Positions 1-7,407 of a stretch of 54,455 bases of DNA are shown in pieces. Origin of the DNA: Alphaproteobacteria bacterium (GTDB lineage: Bacteria; Pseudomonadota; Alphaproteobacteria; Rhizobiales; Rhizobiaceae). Made by a program: the position numbers and the translations under genes. Under the pieces are notes generated by a model. That model had not been told where the DNA came from. It searched no databases and saw only the letters and a program-made list of their open reading frames with translations. The stretch is from assembly GCA_024280375.1 (NCBI GenBank), contig JAJRQF010000016.1, forward strand, positions 1 to 54,455, written 5' to 3'. Each line of letters begins with the position of its first letter. Positions within the stretch are counted from its first letter, which is position 1.

Positions 1-2
1 AT

Positions 3-371
3 AGCAAAGTTGCGCGTATTTCGCGGCTGCGTATTGTCGATGGTGTGCCGCTTGCGATTGAGCGCGCCTCCATATCGCCGAAATACCTGCCTGATCCTGA
101 AAATGTCGGTCATTCGCTTTATGAGTATCTGGCAAAGCTTGGGCACAAACCATCACGGGCGATCCAGCGAATTTCCGCCAGCAATATCAGCAGCAATGAT
201 GCTAAATTACTCGAGGTTGAAGAAGGTGTCGCGGGATTGAATATAGAGCGCACATCGTATTTGCCCTCAGGCCAGGTGGTTGAGTTTACCCGATCAGTTT
301 ATCGCGGCGATGCCTATGATTTTGTCGCAGAATTACAACTGGCAGAACCGCATGAAAGCGATAAGCAATGA
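3..371 (+). CDS. GntR-family transcriptional regulator, C-terminal part (UTRA domain)
   Basis: The window opens inside this gene, so the N-terminal winged-helix DNA-binding part is missing. The visible 122 codons read as the ligand-binding UTRA domain of a HutC/NagR-type GntR regulator: a strand with RLRIVDGVPLAIE, then an SLYEYL helix, then LPSGQVVEFTRSVYRGDAYDF, a typical UTRA ending. Its stop overlaps the start of the SIS-domain gene by four bases (ATGA), so the genes are translationally coupled. From the two downstream genes I infer that the regulator responds to an amino-sugar phosphate such as GlcNAc-6-P or GlcN-6-P and represses this operon. The family call is firm; the ligand is inference. 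Confidence 0.85.
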   Translation, partial: SKVARISRLRIVDGVPLAIERASISPKYLPDPENVGHSLYEYLAKLGHKPSRAIQRISASNISSNDAKLLEVEEGVAGLNIERTSYLPSGQVVEFTRSVYRGDAYDFVAELQLAEPHESDKQ

Positions 372-1411
372 ACAGCAGCCCGCAAAACCTGCGCTCCAAA
401 ATGCGCTGCGAAATCGAAGAAATTCCCGACGCGCTGGAGAGATTGTTCAACTGTTCAAACGGCGCAATTCTTGAAGCCGCACAGGCGCTGCAAAAGCTTG
501 ACCCCCGGTTTATTACCACCATCGCCCGCGGGTCATCGGATCACGCTGCAACTTACTTAAAATATGCCATCGAATTGGTGGCAAAAGTTCCGGTTGCCTC
601 AATCGGTCCTTCCATTGCATCCATTTACGGCACCTCGCTTAAACTTGATTATTCTGCCAGCATTTCGATTTCGCAATCGGGCAAAAGCCCGGATATTGTG
701 CAAATGGCCCAAAGTACCGGCAAAAACGGCGCATTGGCGATAGCGCTTACCAACGATCCTGCTTCACCCTTGGGCGAAACGTGTGACCATACAATTGATA
801 TTTGTGCCGGAGTAGAATTGAGCGTTGCGGCAACAAAAACCTATGTGAACAGCATTATGGCCGGTCTGTTATTGTTGGCATATTGGAAAGAAGACCACGC
901 GCTTTTGGATGCCTTGCAAAGATTGCCGGAACAAGCTCACAAGGCCATTCAATGCGATTGGCAAACACTGGCTGAGCGTTTGGCGCATGAAAACTCGTTG
1001 CTCATTTTAGGGCGCGGCACTTCGCTTGCAATTGCCAATGAGGCTGCGCTGAAATTCAAGGAGGTCTGCCAGATACATGCGGAAGCCTATTCATCGGCCG
1101 AAGTGCTGCACGGGCCGGTGTCCATTGTTGATGAAGGCTATCCGGTGCTGGCGCTTGTCGCACGTGATGCCTCGCAGCCATCGATTGTCGCAACCGCCGA
1201 TCAATTGGCCGAACGGGGTGCCGATGTTTTTGCAACCTCTAATATGGGGCAAAAGTTTAAGCCATTGGAACTTGTTGAAACCGGTCATCCGCTTACCGAT
1301 CCGCTTTTGCTGGTGGTCTCGCTTTATTCATTCATCGAAATGCTAGCGCGTCAACGTGGATTAAACCCGGATATGCCGCCGCATCTAAGCAAGGTTACAA
1401 AAACCGTATGA
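368..1411 (+). CDS. SIS-domain glucosamine-6-phosphate deaminase (NagB-II type)
   Basis: This 347-residue protein has two tandem SIS (sugar isomerase) domains like the C-terminal half of GlmS, but no N-terminal glutamine amidotransferase domain. The first SIS domain has TIARGSSDHAA near residue 52, SISQSGKSPD near 100 and the SVAATKTY segment near 155. The second has LGRGTSLAIANEAALKFKE near 215 and the AEVLHGPVSIV segment near 243. Proteins of this type beside nagA act as glucosamine-6-phosphate deaminases (NagB-II), giving fructose-6-phosphate and ammonia. Its start overlaps the regulator's stop, and its stop overlaps the nagA start, both as ATGA. An AgaS-like or other aldose-ketose isomerase is possible, but the nagA neighbour favours GlcN-6-P. 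Confidence 0.75.
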   Translation: MNSSPQNLRSKMRCEIEEIPDALERLFNCSNGAILEAAQALQKLDPRFITTIARGSSDHAATYLKYAIELVAKVPVASIGPSIASIYGTSLKLDYSASISISQSGKSPDIVQMAQSTGKNGALAIALTNDPASPLGETCDHTIDICAGVELSVAATKTYVNSIMAGLLLLAYWKEDHALLDALQRLPEQAHKAIQCDWQTLAERLAHENSLLILGRGTSLAIANEAALKFKEVCQIHAEAYSSAEVLHGPVSIVDEGYPVLALVARDASQPSIVATADQLAERGADVFATSNMGQKFKPLELVETGHPLTDPLLLVVSLYSFIEMLARQRGLNPDMPPHLSKVTKTV

Positions 1412-2562
1412 GCAATGCACAGGCAATTACCGGCTGCACAATTTTTGATGGCGAACAATACCATGAGGATGCGGCGCTGCTCTGCCAGAACAACACCGTC
1501 AGCCAAATATGCCGGGCAGACGACATTCCATCCAAATACGCGATAACCGATCTTAAAGGCGGGTTGCTGGCACCGGGGTTTGTTGATCTGCAGGTTAATG
1601 GCGGCGGCGGTATATTGTTTAATCACCAGCCCGATGTGGAGGCTATTCGCCAGATTTGCCAGGCCCATGCGCGCTTTGGCACAACAGCCATGCTGCCAAC
1701 TCTGATTACCGATACACGCGATATTACTGCCAAAGCCATTGAGGCCGGCATTGAGGCTCATCAACAATCTGTTCCGGGGTTTCTGGGCCTGCATCTGGAG
1801 GGGCCGCACCTTTCAGTGGCGAAAAAAGGCGCGCATGCAGCATCCCTCATTCGCCCGATGGATGACGATGATTTGAACCTGTTACTTGAGGCAAAACACG
1901 CCCTGCCCTGTTTGATGGTAACGCTTGCGCCTGAATCAGTCACAAGTAACCAAATTGCCAAACTTGCCGATGCGGGTATCATTGTCAGCCTTGGGCACAC
2001 AAATGCATCTTATAAAAATGCCTGCACCGCAGTGGATGTGGGGGCATCCTGCATTACCCATTTATACAATGCGATGAGCCCGCTCACCCATCAGGAACCG
2101 GGACTGGTTGGAACTGCACTAACTTGCGGCGCAGTCTATGCCGGGCTGATTGCCGATGGGCATCACGTAAAACCGGCCGCAATTAAAATTGCGCTTTCGG
2201 CCAAACAGGGGCCGGGTGCCATTTTTCTGGTGACCGACGCGATGGCAACAATCGGTACTGATATGCGATCCTTCGAACTCAATGGCCGCACCATCACCCG
2301 CCAAAATGGGCGGCTTGTGCTTGAGGACGGGACATTGGCAGGCGCTGATCTCGATATGGCTTCAGCGGTCAGATATATGCACAACACCATTGGCGTTAAC
2401 AGAAAAGATGCGCTGAATATGGCGTCACTTACGCCCGCCCTCTGCATTGGAATTTCCAGCCTTTACGGCCATTTAAGCGCGGGTGCACGGGCCGACTTCA
2501 TCCATTTCGACGATGAATTGCAGATCAGCCAAGTCTGGCAAAATGGTGAGTTGCAGCTTTAA
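1408..2562 (+). CDS. nagA: N-acetylglucosamine-6-phosphate deacetylase
   Basis: The 384-residue amidohydrolase removes acetate from GlcNAc-6-P to give GlcN-6-P for the SIS deaminase just upstream. Visible family landmarks are LAPGFVDLQVNG near residues 54-65, HLEGPHLS with the metal-binding Glu131, the metal histidines His197 (SLGHTNAS) and His218 (THLYNAMSP), and the catalytic Asp277 in LVTDAM. The length matches NagA. It is translationally coupled to the deaminase by an ATGA overlap, so GntR regulator, deaminase and deacetylase form one operon. The intergenic space after the stop holds a duplicated hairpin-bearing repeat that may serve as the operon's transcription end. Confidence 0.95.
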   Translation: MSNAQAITGCTIFDGEQYHEDAALLCQNNTVSQICRADDIPSKYAITDLKGGLLAPGFVDLQVNGGGGILFNHQPDVEAIRQICQAHARFGTTAMLPTLITDTRDITAKAIEAGIEAHQQSVPGFLGLHLEGPHLSVAKKGAHAASLIRPMDDDDLNLLLEAKHALPCLMVTLAPESVTSNQIAKLADAGIIVSLGHTNASYKNACTAVDVGASCITHLYNAMSPLTHQEPGLVGTALTCGAVYAGLIADGHHVKPAAIKIALSAKQGPGAIFLVTDAMATIGTDMRSFELNGRTITRQNGRLVLEDGTLAGADLDMASAVRYMHNTIGVNRKDALNMASLTPALCIGISSLYGHLSAGARADFIHFDDELQISQVWQNGELQL

Positions 2563-2563
2563 A

Positions 2564-2774
2564 GCGGCGCTTAGCGCCGGGCTACCATTGGCAGCCCTGA
2601 ACATGAAAAATCAATAAAGCGGCTCGTTATATATAATCTCGCCGCTTTCTCACTCGCGGCCATTCGAGCAACTTAAGTTGCCCGGGCCTCCGTTTGGGCG
2701 GCGCTTAGCGCCGGGCTACCATTGGCAGCCCTGAACATGAAAAATCAATAAAGCGGCTCGTTATAAATAATCTC
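2564..2774. repeat. 134-bp-offset tandem duplication carrying a hairpin and a copied gene end
   Basis: A 77-bp unit occurs at 2564-2640 and again at 2698-2774, with one mismatch (2632 versus 2766). Each copy opens with a perfect hairpin, CGGCGC-TTA-GCGCCG. Each ends in the last codons of the leftward GDYXXLXY gene, whose functional end lies in the right-hand copy. The left copy is therefore a duplicated tail of that gene. The 57 bp between the copies include CGGGCCTCCG, also found in the 46.5 kb repeats. The hairpins lie between convergent genes and could act as a bidirectional transcription end. Confidence 0.85.
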
Positions 2775-3302
2775 TCCATCAACCGTAATGCCTTTGATCA
2801 CGCCGGCGCCGTTTTTGCCCAGGGCGAGTACAACGCCAAGCTTTTGATCGCGGCGAAACTTCTCCAACTCCTTGGCGCGTTTTTTCGGGGCAAAATATCG
2901 ATCATAGGAAAAGCCAATCCGGTAAGACTGGCCAGCCTCGTTGGGCGCTCTGGTAATGGCACCTTTAATGAACAGCTTATCAGTCTCGTCAGGAATTTCG
3001 TGCCAAAGCTTGTTTGCAACCCAAAACAGGCCATCACCCTTTTTAAGCTCCACAAAAACCAGATCTTTTCGTGAAAACTCACGATCTGTTTCTATCTCAC
3101 CAAATTTTAAGTCACCGACCGTTAATCTCAAGGTTACATAATGACCGCGAAACAAATCGCGCGGGTCAACAAAACCGCTTTCAAGCACCACTTCAGCACC
3201 GGATTGCAACTGCATGGCGCGCTTATAAATCATCGCACCGATGGCGGCGGTTTGAAGGGCCATGACCAAAATGGCACCGGCGAAAAACCATTTTCTAACC
3301 AT
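2745..3302 (-). CDS. GDYXXLXY-domain membrane-anchored protein
   Basis: The 185-residue protein has one N-terminal membrane segment (FFAGAILVMALQTAAIGAMI) followed by an extracytoplasmic domain. The sequence DPRDLFRGHYVTLRL near residues 47-61 matches the family's name motif (G-x-Y-V-x-L-x). Proteins of this family are regularly encoded next to a DUF2157 membrane protein, as here: its ATG overlaps the DUF2157 stop by one base. No biochemical function is established that I can name. The last codons lie inside a repeat duplicated downstream, so the 3' end has been copied, but the reading frame itself is intact. Confidence 0.85.
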   Translation of the reverse strand: MVRKWFFAGAILVMALQTAAIGAMIYKRAMQLQSGAEVVLESGFVDPRDLFRGHYVTLRLTVGDLKFGEIETDREFSRKDLVFVELKKGDGLFWVANKLWHEIPDETDKLFIKGAITRAPNEAGQSYRIGFSYDRYFAPKKRAKELEKFRRDQKLGVVLALGKNGAGVIKGITVDGEIIYNEPLY

Positions 3303-4606
3303 TATGCGGCCTCCTGCTCAGTTTTCTTGGCGCGAAACAGTTTCGGTAAAAATATTGCCCCCGCCACCATTAATATTCCGGCGGTCAGATAGAACCCCGT
3401 TGTGCCAAGCAGGGATTGCGCGGTTCTGAAATAAATCAGCAGCATGATCAAAACAAAACCAAAATACCCCAGGCGGGTAACAGCAGGAATATCCTGCCGG
3501 GCGCCCATACGGATAAACCAGATTGAAATAGCTATACCAAAAGCATCCGCTAAAAACGGAATTCGCACGCCTATAGAAGACGCAACGAAAATTGATACAG
3601 CAATCCATATTGCGCAAAAAGCCAGATCGTAGATTTGCAGCGATTTCTGCTTCATCGCAAAGGCCAGAATTGCCAGAGCAATCAGCAACATGGCGGCCAT
3701 AGATAATAAATGCCGGTTGGAGAAAAAATCTACCGTCGTAGGATCGACCAAATCAGAAGAACCGGATGCTATCCAAATCGCTGATATTACAAAGATAATT
3801 AAAGCAGAATAGCGAATCACCACGGCCTCTGCGCCCCTTAACCACTGCCCCTGATCATTGCTGAAAATGGCTATCGCGATCACCACATACCAGAAGGCAT
3901 ATAACCCGGCGGCATATATCGACGTATCATATCGTTCAGTCAGGATGGCAACTGTAAGGAATATCCAGCCAATAATGCTAACCAATAACAGGTGAGCCGA
4001 CATGCGCGAACGCAGCCACCAGGCCAATGCCGCACAAATGAACCAGAACACCAGATAAAGCAGGTTGATTTGAACCTCTTTGAGGTCAAAATTTTCAATA
4101 CTGCCAAACCACACCCAAAGGCCAAACAGGGCAATAGCCAGCCACAACGCGGTTGATGCCCGGAGCACAAGTGCCGCCAACAGACTTCCACCGGCCCAAA
4201 GCAATACCGCATCCTGCGCACGCCCTTGCATGTGATACATCTGCCCGACCAGCATAATGGTTGCACCAAATACTCCACAGCCAAGCAGCACAAATGCATC
4301 GGCAATAATGGGTTTGCCACGTTGATTGGCCAGAACCGAGGCCAGATAAGCAATGGCCATTCCGGCGAGTAATATCGAGACCCGCATAATTTTCGGCATC
4401 TCGTCCCAATTGGCGGCAACAAAGGTCATTGCAGCAAAGCAAAGCGAAATTACACCAAGGATGATTACAACAGAGGAAAACGAATAGCCGGACTTTTGTG
4501 ACCGGGATTCAGCAACAATCGCATCAGCTGTATCTGCGTCGATCAGCTCTTTTTCAATCCAGCGTTTTGTATCCCGTTCAAGCCGGGTTTGATAACCAAA
4601 CTGCAT
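3302..4606 (-). CDS. DUF2157-domain polytopic membrane protein
   Basis: The protein has 434 residues. A charged cytoplasmic N-terminus of about 50 residues (RWIEKELIDADTADAIVAES) is the DUF2157 signature. About a dozen hydrophobic segments follow, for example VVIILGVISLCFAAMTFVAA near 46-65. It ends in a short basic tail (FRAKKTEQEAA). A purine-rich AGGAGG/GAGG stretch precedes the ATG. It is coupled to the GDYXXLXY gene through a one-base overlap, so the two very likely form a membrane complex. The function is unknown; the pair is widespread in Gram-negative bacteria. Confidence 0.85.
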   Translation of the reverse strand: MQFGYQTRLERDTKRWIEKELIDADTADAIVAESRSQKSGYSFSSVVIILGVISLCFAAMTFVAANWDEMPKIMRVSILLAGMAIAYLASVLANQRGKPIIADAFVLLGCGVFGATIMLVGQMYHMQGRAQDAVLLWAGGSLLAALVLRASTALWLAIALFGLWVWFGSIENFDLKEVQINLLYLVFWFICAALAWWLRSRMSAHLLLVSIIGWIFLTVAILTERYDTSIYAAGLYAFWYVVIAIAIFSNDQGQWLRGAEAVVIRYSALIIFVISAIWIASGSSDLVDPTTVDFFSNRHLLSMAAMLLIALAILAFAMKQKSLQIYDLAFCAIWIAVSIFVASSIGVRIPFLADAFGIAISIWFIRMGARQDIPAVTRLGYFGFVLIMLLIYFRTAQSLLGTTGFYLTAGILMVAGAIFLPKLFRAKKTEQEAA

Positions 4607-4681
4607 GCTGCCTCGTTTGCCTCCTGTTGAGAATCAATTGCAAACTACCACAAATTGAGGCGAAGTTATTCTATTAATTGC

Positions 4682-5302
4682 TCAATTTGCACTGCCTTTG
4701 AATGCGCGGGCATCCAAATCGCCAATTTTCAGCAGATGCTGCAATACGAATGCAATTGAACGGGCATCATCCAGCGCGTCATGAGCTCTCAGCTCCTCAT
4801 CATTCAAGCCGTAATAGGCGGCCAATCCGTTACTTCTGGTTTTATTGAGGTCTTCCGGGGGCATGCCCGCGGCCAATAACAATTTGCACGCATTATCGAA
4901 CCTTGTGGCCGGGAAAGGCGGGGCGATATTGGCCACATAGCAACTGATCGCCATCATGTTAAATTCATCCTTGCCCCAGGACCAGAAATTGGCATTTTCT
5001 GCAAACTCATCAAGCGCCTGAAGCGCCTTGCCCAAGTCTTCACCTTTGTCTGCAATCGCCTCTTTGGTTATGCCGGTAAAACTGGTGAAAAACGGATTGA
5101 TCTCATAGTCATTCCCGTGACGGTCCTTTGGTTTGATCAACAAATTGATGCCATCTAAAATTGGAAAATCAGCTTCAAGCCCCAGCTTTACCGCGCCGAT
5201 TTGCACCACCACCGGGTCCGGGTCCTGGGGGCCACACCAAAAACGACGTGGAGAATCTGCCAGAGTTACAAATTCACAATCAAAAATAATTGCTGTCTTC
5301 AT
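4682..5302 (-). CDS. 3'-5' exonuclease, DEDDh family (DnaQ/RNase T-like)
   Basis: The 206-residue protein has the three exonuclease motifs. ExoI is IIFDCEFV with Asp8 and Glu10, the middle motif is around NFWSWGKDEFNMMAI, and ExoIII is AHDALDDARSIAFV with the His and Asp of the DEDDh subclass. It would degrade single-stranded DNA or RNA from the 3' end with two metal ions. I chose the ATG at 5302 over an in-frame ATG at 5314 because a GGAGG ribosome site lies inside that longer form, correctly spaced for 5302. Neighbours give no further hint about the substrate. Confidence 0.85.
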   Translation of the reverse strand: MKTAIIFDCEFVTLADSPRRFWCGPQDPDPVVVQIGAVKLGLEADFPILDGINLLIKPKDRHGNDYEINPFFTSFTGITKEAIADKGEDLGKALQALDEFAENANFWSWGKDEFNMMAISCYVANIAPPFPATRFDNACKLLLAAGMPPEDLNKTRSNGLAAYYGLNDEELRAHDALDDARSIAFVLQHLLKIGDLDARAFKGSAN

Positions 5303-5367
5303 AATAACCTCCATAGCTGCATCATATCTTGCGCGGTTTTATGTTCAAGTCCAGAAAAATCTCGGCT

Positions 5368-5400
5368 ACCCTCGTGGTTCGACAGGCTCACCCTGAGGGT
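5368..5400. repeat. Palindromic intergenic repeat (GTGGTTCGACAGGCTCACC type)
   Basis: A 33-bp element with ACCCTC/GAGGGT arms around a centre containing GGTTCGACAGGCTCACC. I recognise this as the type of short palindromic repeat common between genes in alphaproteobacteria. It lies in the 347-bp gap between the exonuclease start and the PPDK stop, about 34 bp from the next repeat pair. No promoter or gene was recognised in this gap. Confidence 0.6.
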
Positions 5401-5433
5401 GGAAATCATGGGCTTGCCCGCACCTTCCATCTT

Positions 5434-5586
5434 CGTCATCCTCGGGCACCGTCCCGAGGATCCAGTTAACCATCCACTTGCTATATGGGGTGAGTAAACA
5501 GAAGCTGTTGCTAGATGAAACATTACTATAAATATTTTCGCTGCCACTGATATTCTGGATCCTCGGCTCGGGGGCCGAGGATGACG
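5434..5586. repeat. Inverted pair of 32-bp palindromic repeats enclosing 89 bp
   Basis: The left copy (5434-5465) and right copy (5555-5586) are inverted relative to each other. They share the ends CGTCATCCTCGG and CCGAGGATCCAG, each being an internal palindrome with a different 8-bp centre. The 89 bp between them have no recognised gene. This CCTCGG...CCGAGGATCCA type is a familiar dispersed alphaproteobacterial intergenic repeat. The right copy lies 64 bp beyond the shortened ppdK stop. Confidence 0.75.
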
Positions 5587-5649
5587 ATGGAGAGGCAGGA
5601 AGATGAGGATGGTCGGGAGGCAAGGATGACGTCAAAAATGAGACTTGAG

Positions 5650-7284
5650 CTAAAAACTCTTGCCCCATTCGACAATTTTGGCCAGATCACCGGTCGGTTC
5701 CGGTTTAATCAACGGCAGTTCACCAACCAAAACCTTGCCCGAAGTGCCATCTATGGTGATCAGGTCACCGGCCTTGAATTTTCGCCCAAGGCTGGAAATT
5801 TCCTGCGCCTCATAGTCAATGCGCAGGCTCATCGCGCCACAGACACAGGGCTTGCCCATCGAGCGGGCAACCACGGCTGCATGGCTGGTCATGCCACCGC
5901 CGGAAGTTAGAATGCCAACGGCTGCATCCATGCCGGAAATATCGTGCGGGCTGGTTTCCTTGCGCACCAAAATAACTTTTTTGCCGGCCTTGCGCGCTTC
6001 TATTGCCTCATCAGACGAAAACACAATTGCACCGGTTGCAGCGCCGGGGGAAGCCGGCAACCCGGTCGCATAAACATCTTGCTCAACATCAGGGTCAATT
6101 ACCCTGTTGACCATGCGTGCCAGTGCCGAAGGATCAAGCCTTGCAACCGCCGTCTCTTTGCTGATCAGCCCCTCTTCCGCCATTTCAACCGCGATGCGAA
6201 TGGCGGATTTTGTGGTGCGCTTGCCGGTGCGGGTTTGCAGCAACCACAGTTTTCCATCTTCGATGGTGAATTCCACATCCTGCATGTCGGCGTAGTGGTT
6301 TTCCAACTTGTTCAGCAATCCGGCAAATTCTTCAAACAGGGATGGCAGGGTTTTTTCCAACGAGGGGTCGGAAGAACCGGCGGAAATTCTCGCTCGCTCG
6401 GTAATAAAAAATGGCGTTCTGATACCGGCCACCACATCTTCGCCCTGGGCATTGAGCAAATATTCGCCGAAAATATTATTCTCACCGGTAGATGGGTTTC
6501 TGGTAAAAGCCACGCCGGATGCGGATTTTTCGCCGCGATTGCCAAATACCATCGACTGAATGGTAACCGCCGTACCATCATCATCTGGAATCTTGTGCAA
6601 AGCGCGATAGGTGACGGCGCGGTGGCTCATCCAGGATTTCAATACTGCGCAAACTGCGGTCCATAATTGGTCGCGCGCATCCTGCGGAAAGCTCTTTTTT
6701 GCTTCTGATTGTATAATCTGCTTGAACCGGGCAATCGCCTGTTTCCAGTCTTCGGCATCAAGATCGGTATCAAATTCAATACCGCTCATCGCCCGCAGAT
6801 CGTCAATCACCTCTTCGAACAATGAAGGGTCTACGCCCAGAACCACCTCGCCATACATTTGCACAAACCGGCGATAGGTATCATAGGCAAACCTTGCATC
6901 CCCCAACTGGCTGGCAAAGGCTTCGACGGTCTGATCATTCAGGCCAAGATTTAGAACCGTGTCCATCATTCCCGGCATGGAGGCGCGTGCACCGGAGCGA
7001 ACGGATACCAGTAGCGGGTTTTCGGCATCACCAAACGACTTGCCGGAAATTGTGGCCACAGCAGCAAGTGCCACTTCCACCTGTTCTTTCAACGCATCTG
7101 GAATATCGGTCTGACCGCCCAGATATTGCCGGCAAAGATTGGTGGAAATGGTAAATCCGGGTGGAACTGCAAAGCCCAGCTTCGACATTTCGGCAAGGTT
7201 TGCTCCTTTGCCGCCCAACAGGCCGGACAATTCACTGGACCCGTCTGCCTGCCCATTGCCGAATGTATAAACCCATTTGGTCAT
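5650..7284 (-). CDS. ppdK: Pyruvate phosphate dikinase, truncated: ATP-grasp and phosphohistidine domains only
   Basis: The reading frame gives 544 residues, against roughly 870-900 for complete PPDK. The N-terminal ATP-grasp half is present (LLGGKGANLAEM near 22-33, PPGFTIS near 41, and the SVRSGARASMPGMMDTVLN stretch near 94). The swivelling phosphohistidine domain is also present, with the catalytic His468 in GGGMTSHAAVVAR and the closing DLITIDGTSGKV strand. The frame stops after KIVEWGKSF, where the C-terminal PEP/pyruvate-binding TIM barrel should begin. Beyond the stop lie palindromic repeats and no trace of that domain. The protein could still phosphorylate its histidine from ATP and phosphate, but should not convert pyruvate to PEP by itself. 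A deletion or rearrangement at the repeat is my inference; a natural short paralogue is the alternative. Confidence 0.85.
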   Translation of the reverse strand: MTKWVYTFGNGQADGSSELSGLLGGKGANLAEMSKLGFAVPPGFTISTNLCRQYLGGQTDIPDALKEQVEVALAAVATISGKSFGDAENPLLVSVRSGARASMPGMMDTVLNLGLNDQTVEAFASQLGDARFAYDTYRRFVQMYGEVVLGVDPSLFEEVIDDLRAMSGIEFDTDLDAEDWKQAIARFKQIIQSEAKKSFPQDARDQLWTAVCAVLKSWMSHRAVTYRALHKIPDDDGTAVTIQSMVFGNRGEKSASGVAFTRNPSTGENNIFGEYLLNAQGEDVVAGIRTPFFITERARISAGSSDPSLEKTLPSLFEEFAGLLNKLENHYADMQDVEFTIEDGKLWLLQTRTGKRTTKSAIRIAVEMAEEGLISKETAVARLDPSALARMVNRVIDPDVEQDVYATGLPASPGAATGAIVFSSDEAIEARKAGKKVILVRKETSPHDISGMDAAVGILTSGGGMTSHAAVVARSMGKPCVCGAMSLRIDYEAQEISSLGRKFKAGDLITIDGTSGKVLVGELPLIKPEPTGDLAKIVEWGKSF

Positions 7285-7407
7285 TTTTTATTTAAGGGAT
7301 ACCCCAAATTACTGCCATTACAACCAATGATTACCACATGCAGCAGTTTTGACCATAGGTCTTTTATCGGTGATCTGAATTAAAACTGTCGAAAAGCTTG
7401 TTTATTA

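Noticed and set aside
5944-6666. Long plus-strand frame opposite ppdK
   Set aside because: It is the antisense shadow of a clearly coding PPDK sequence, with no ribosome site and low-complexity composition.
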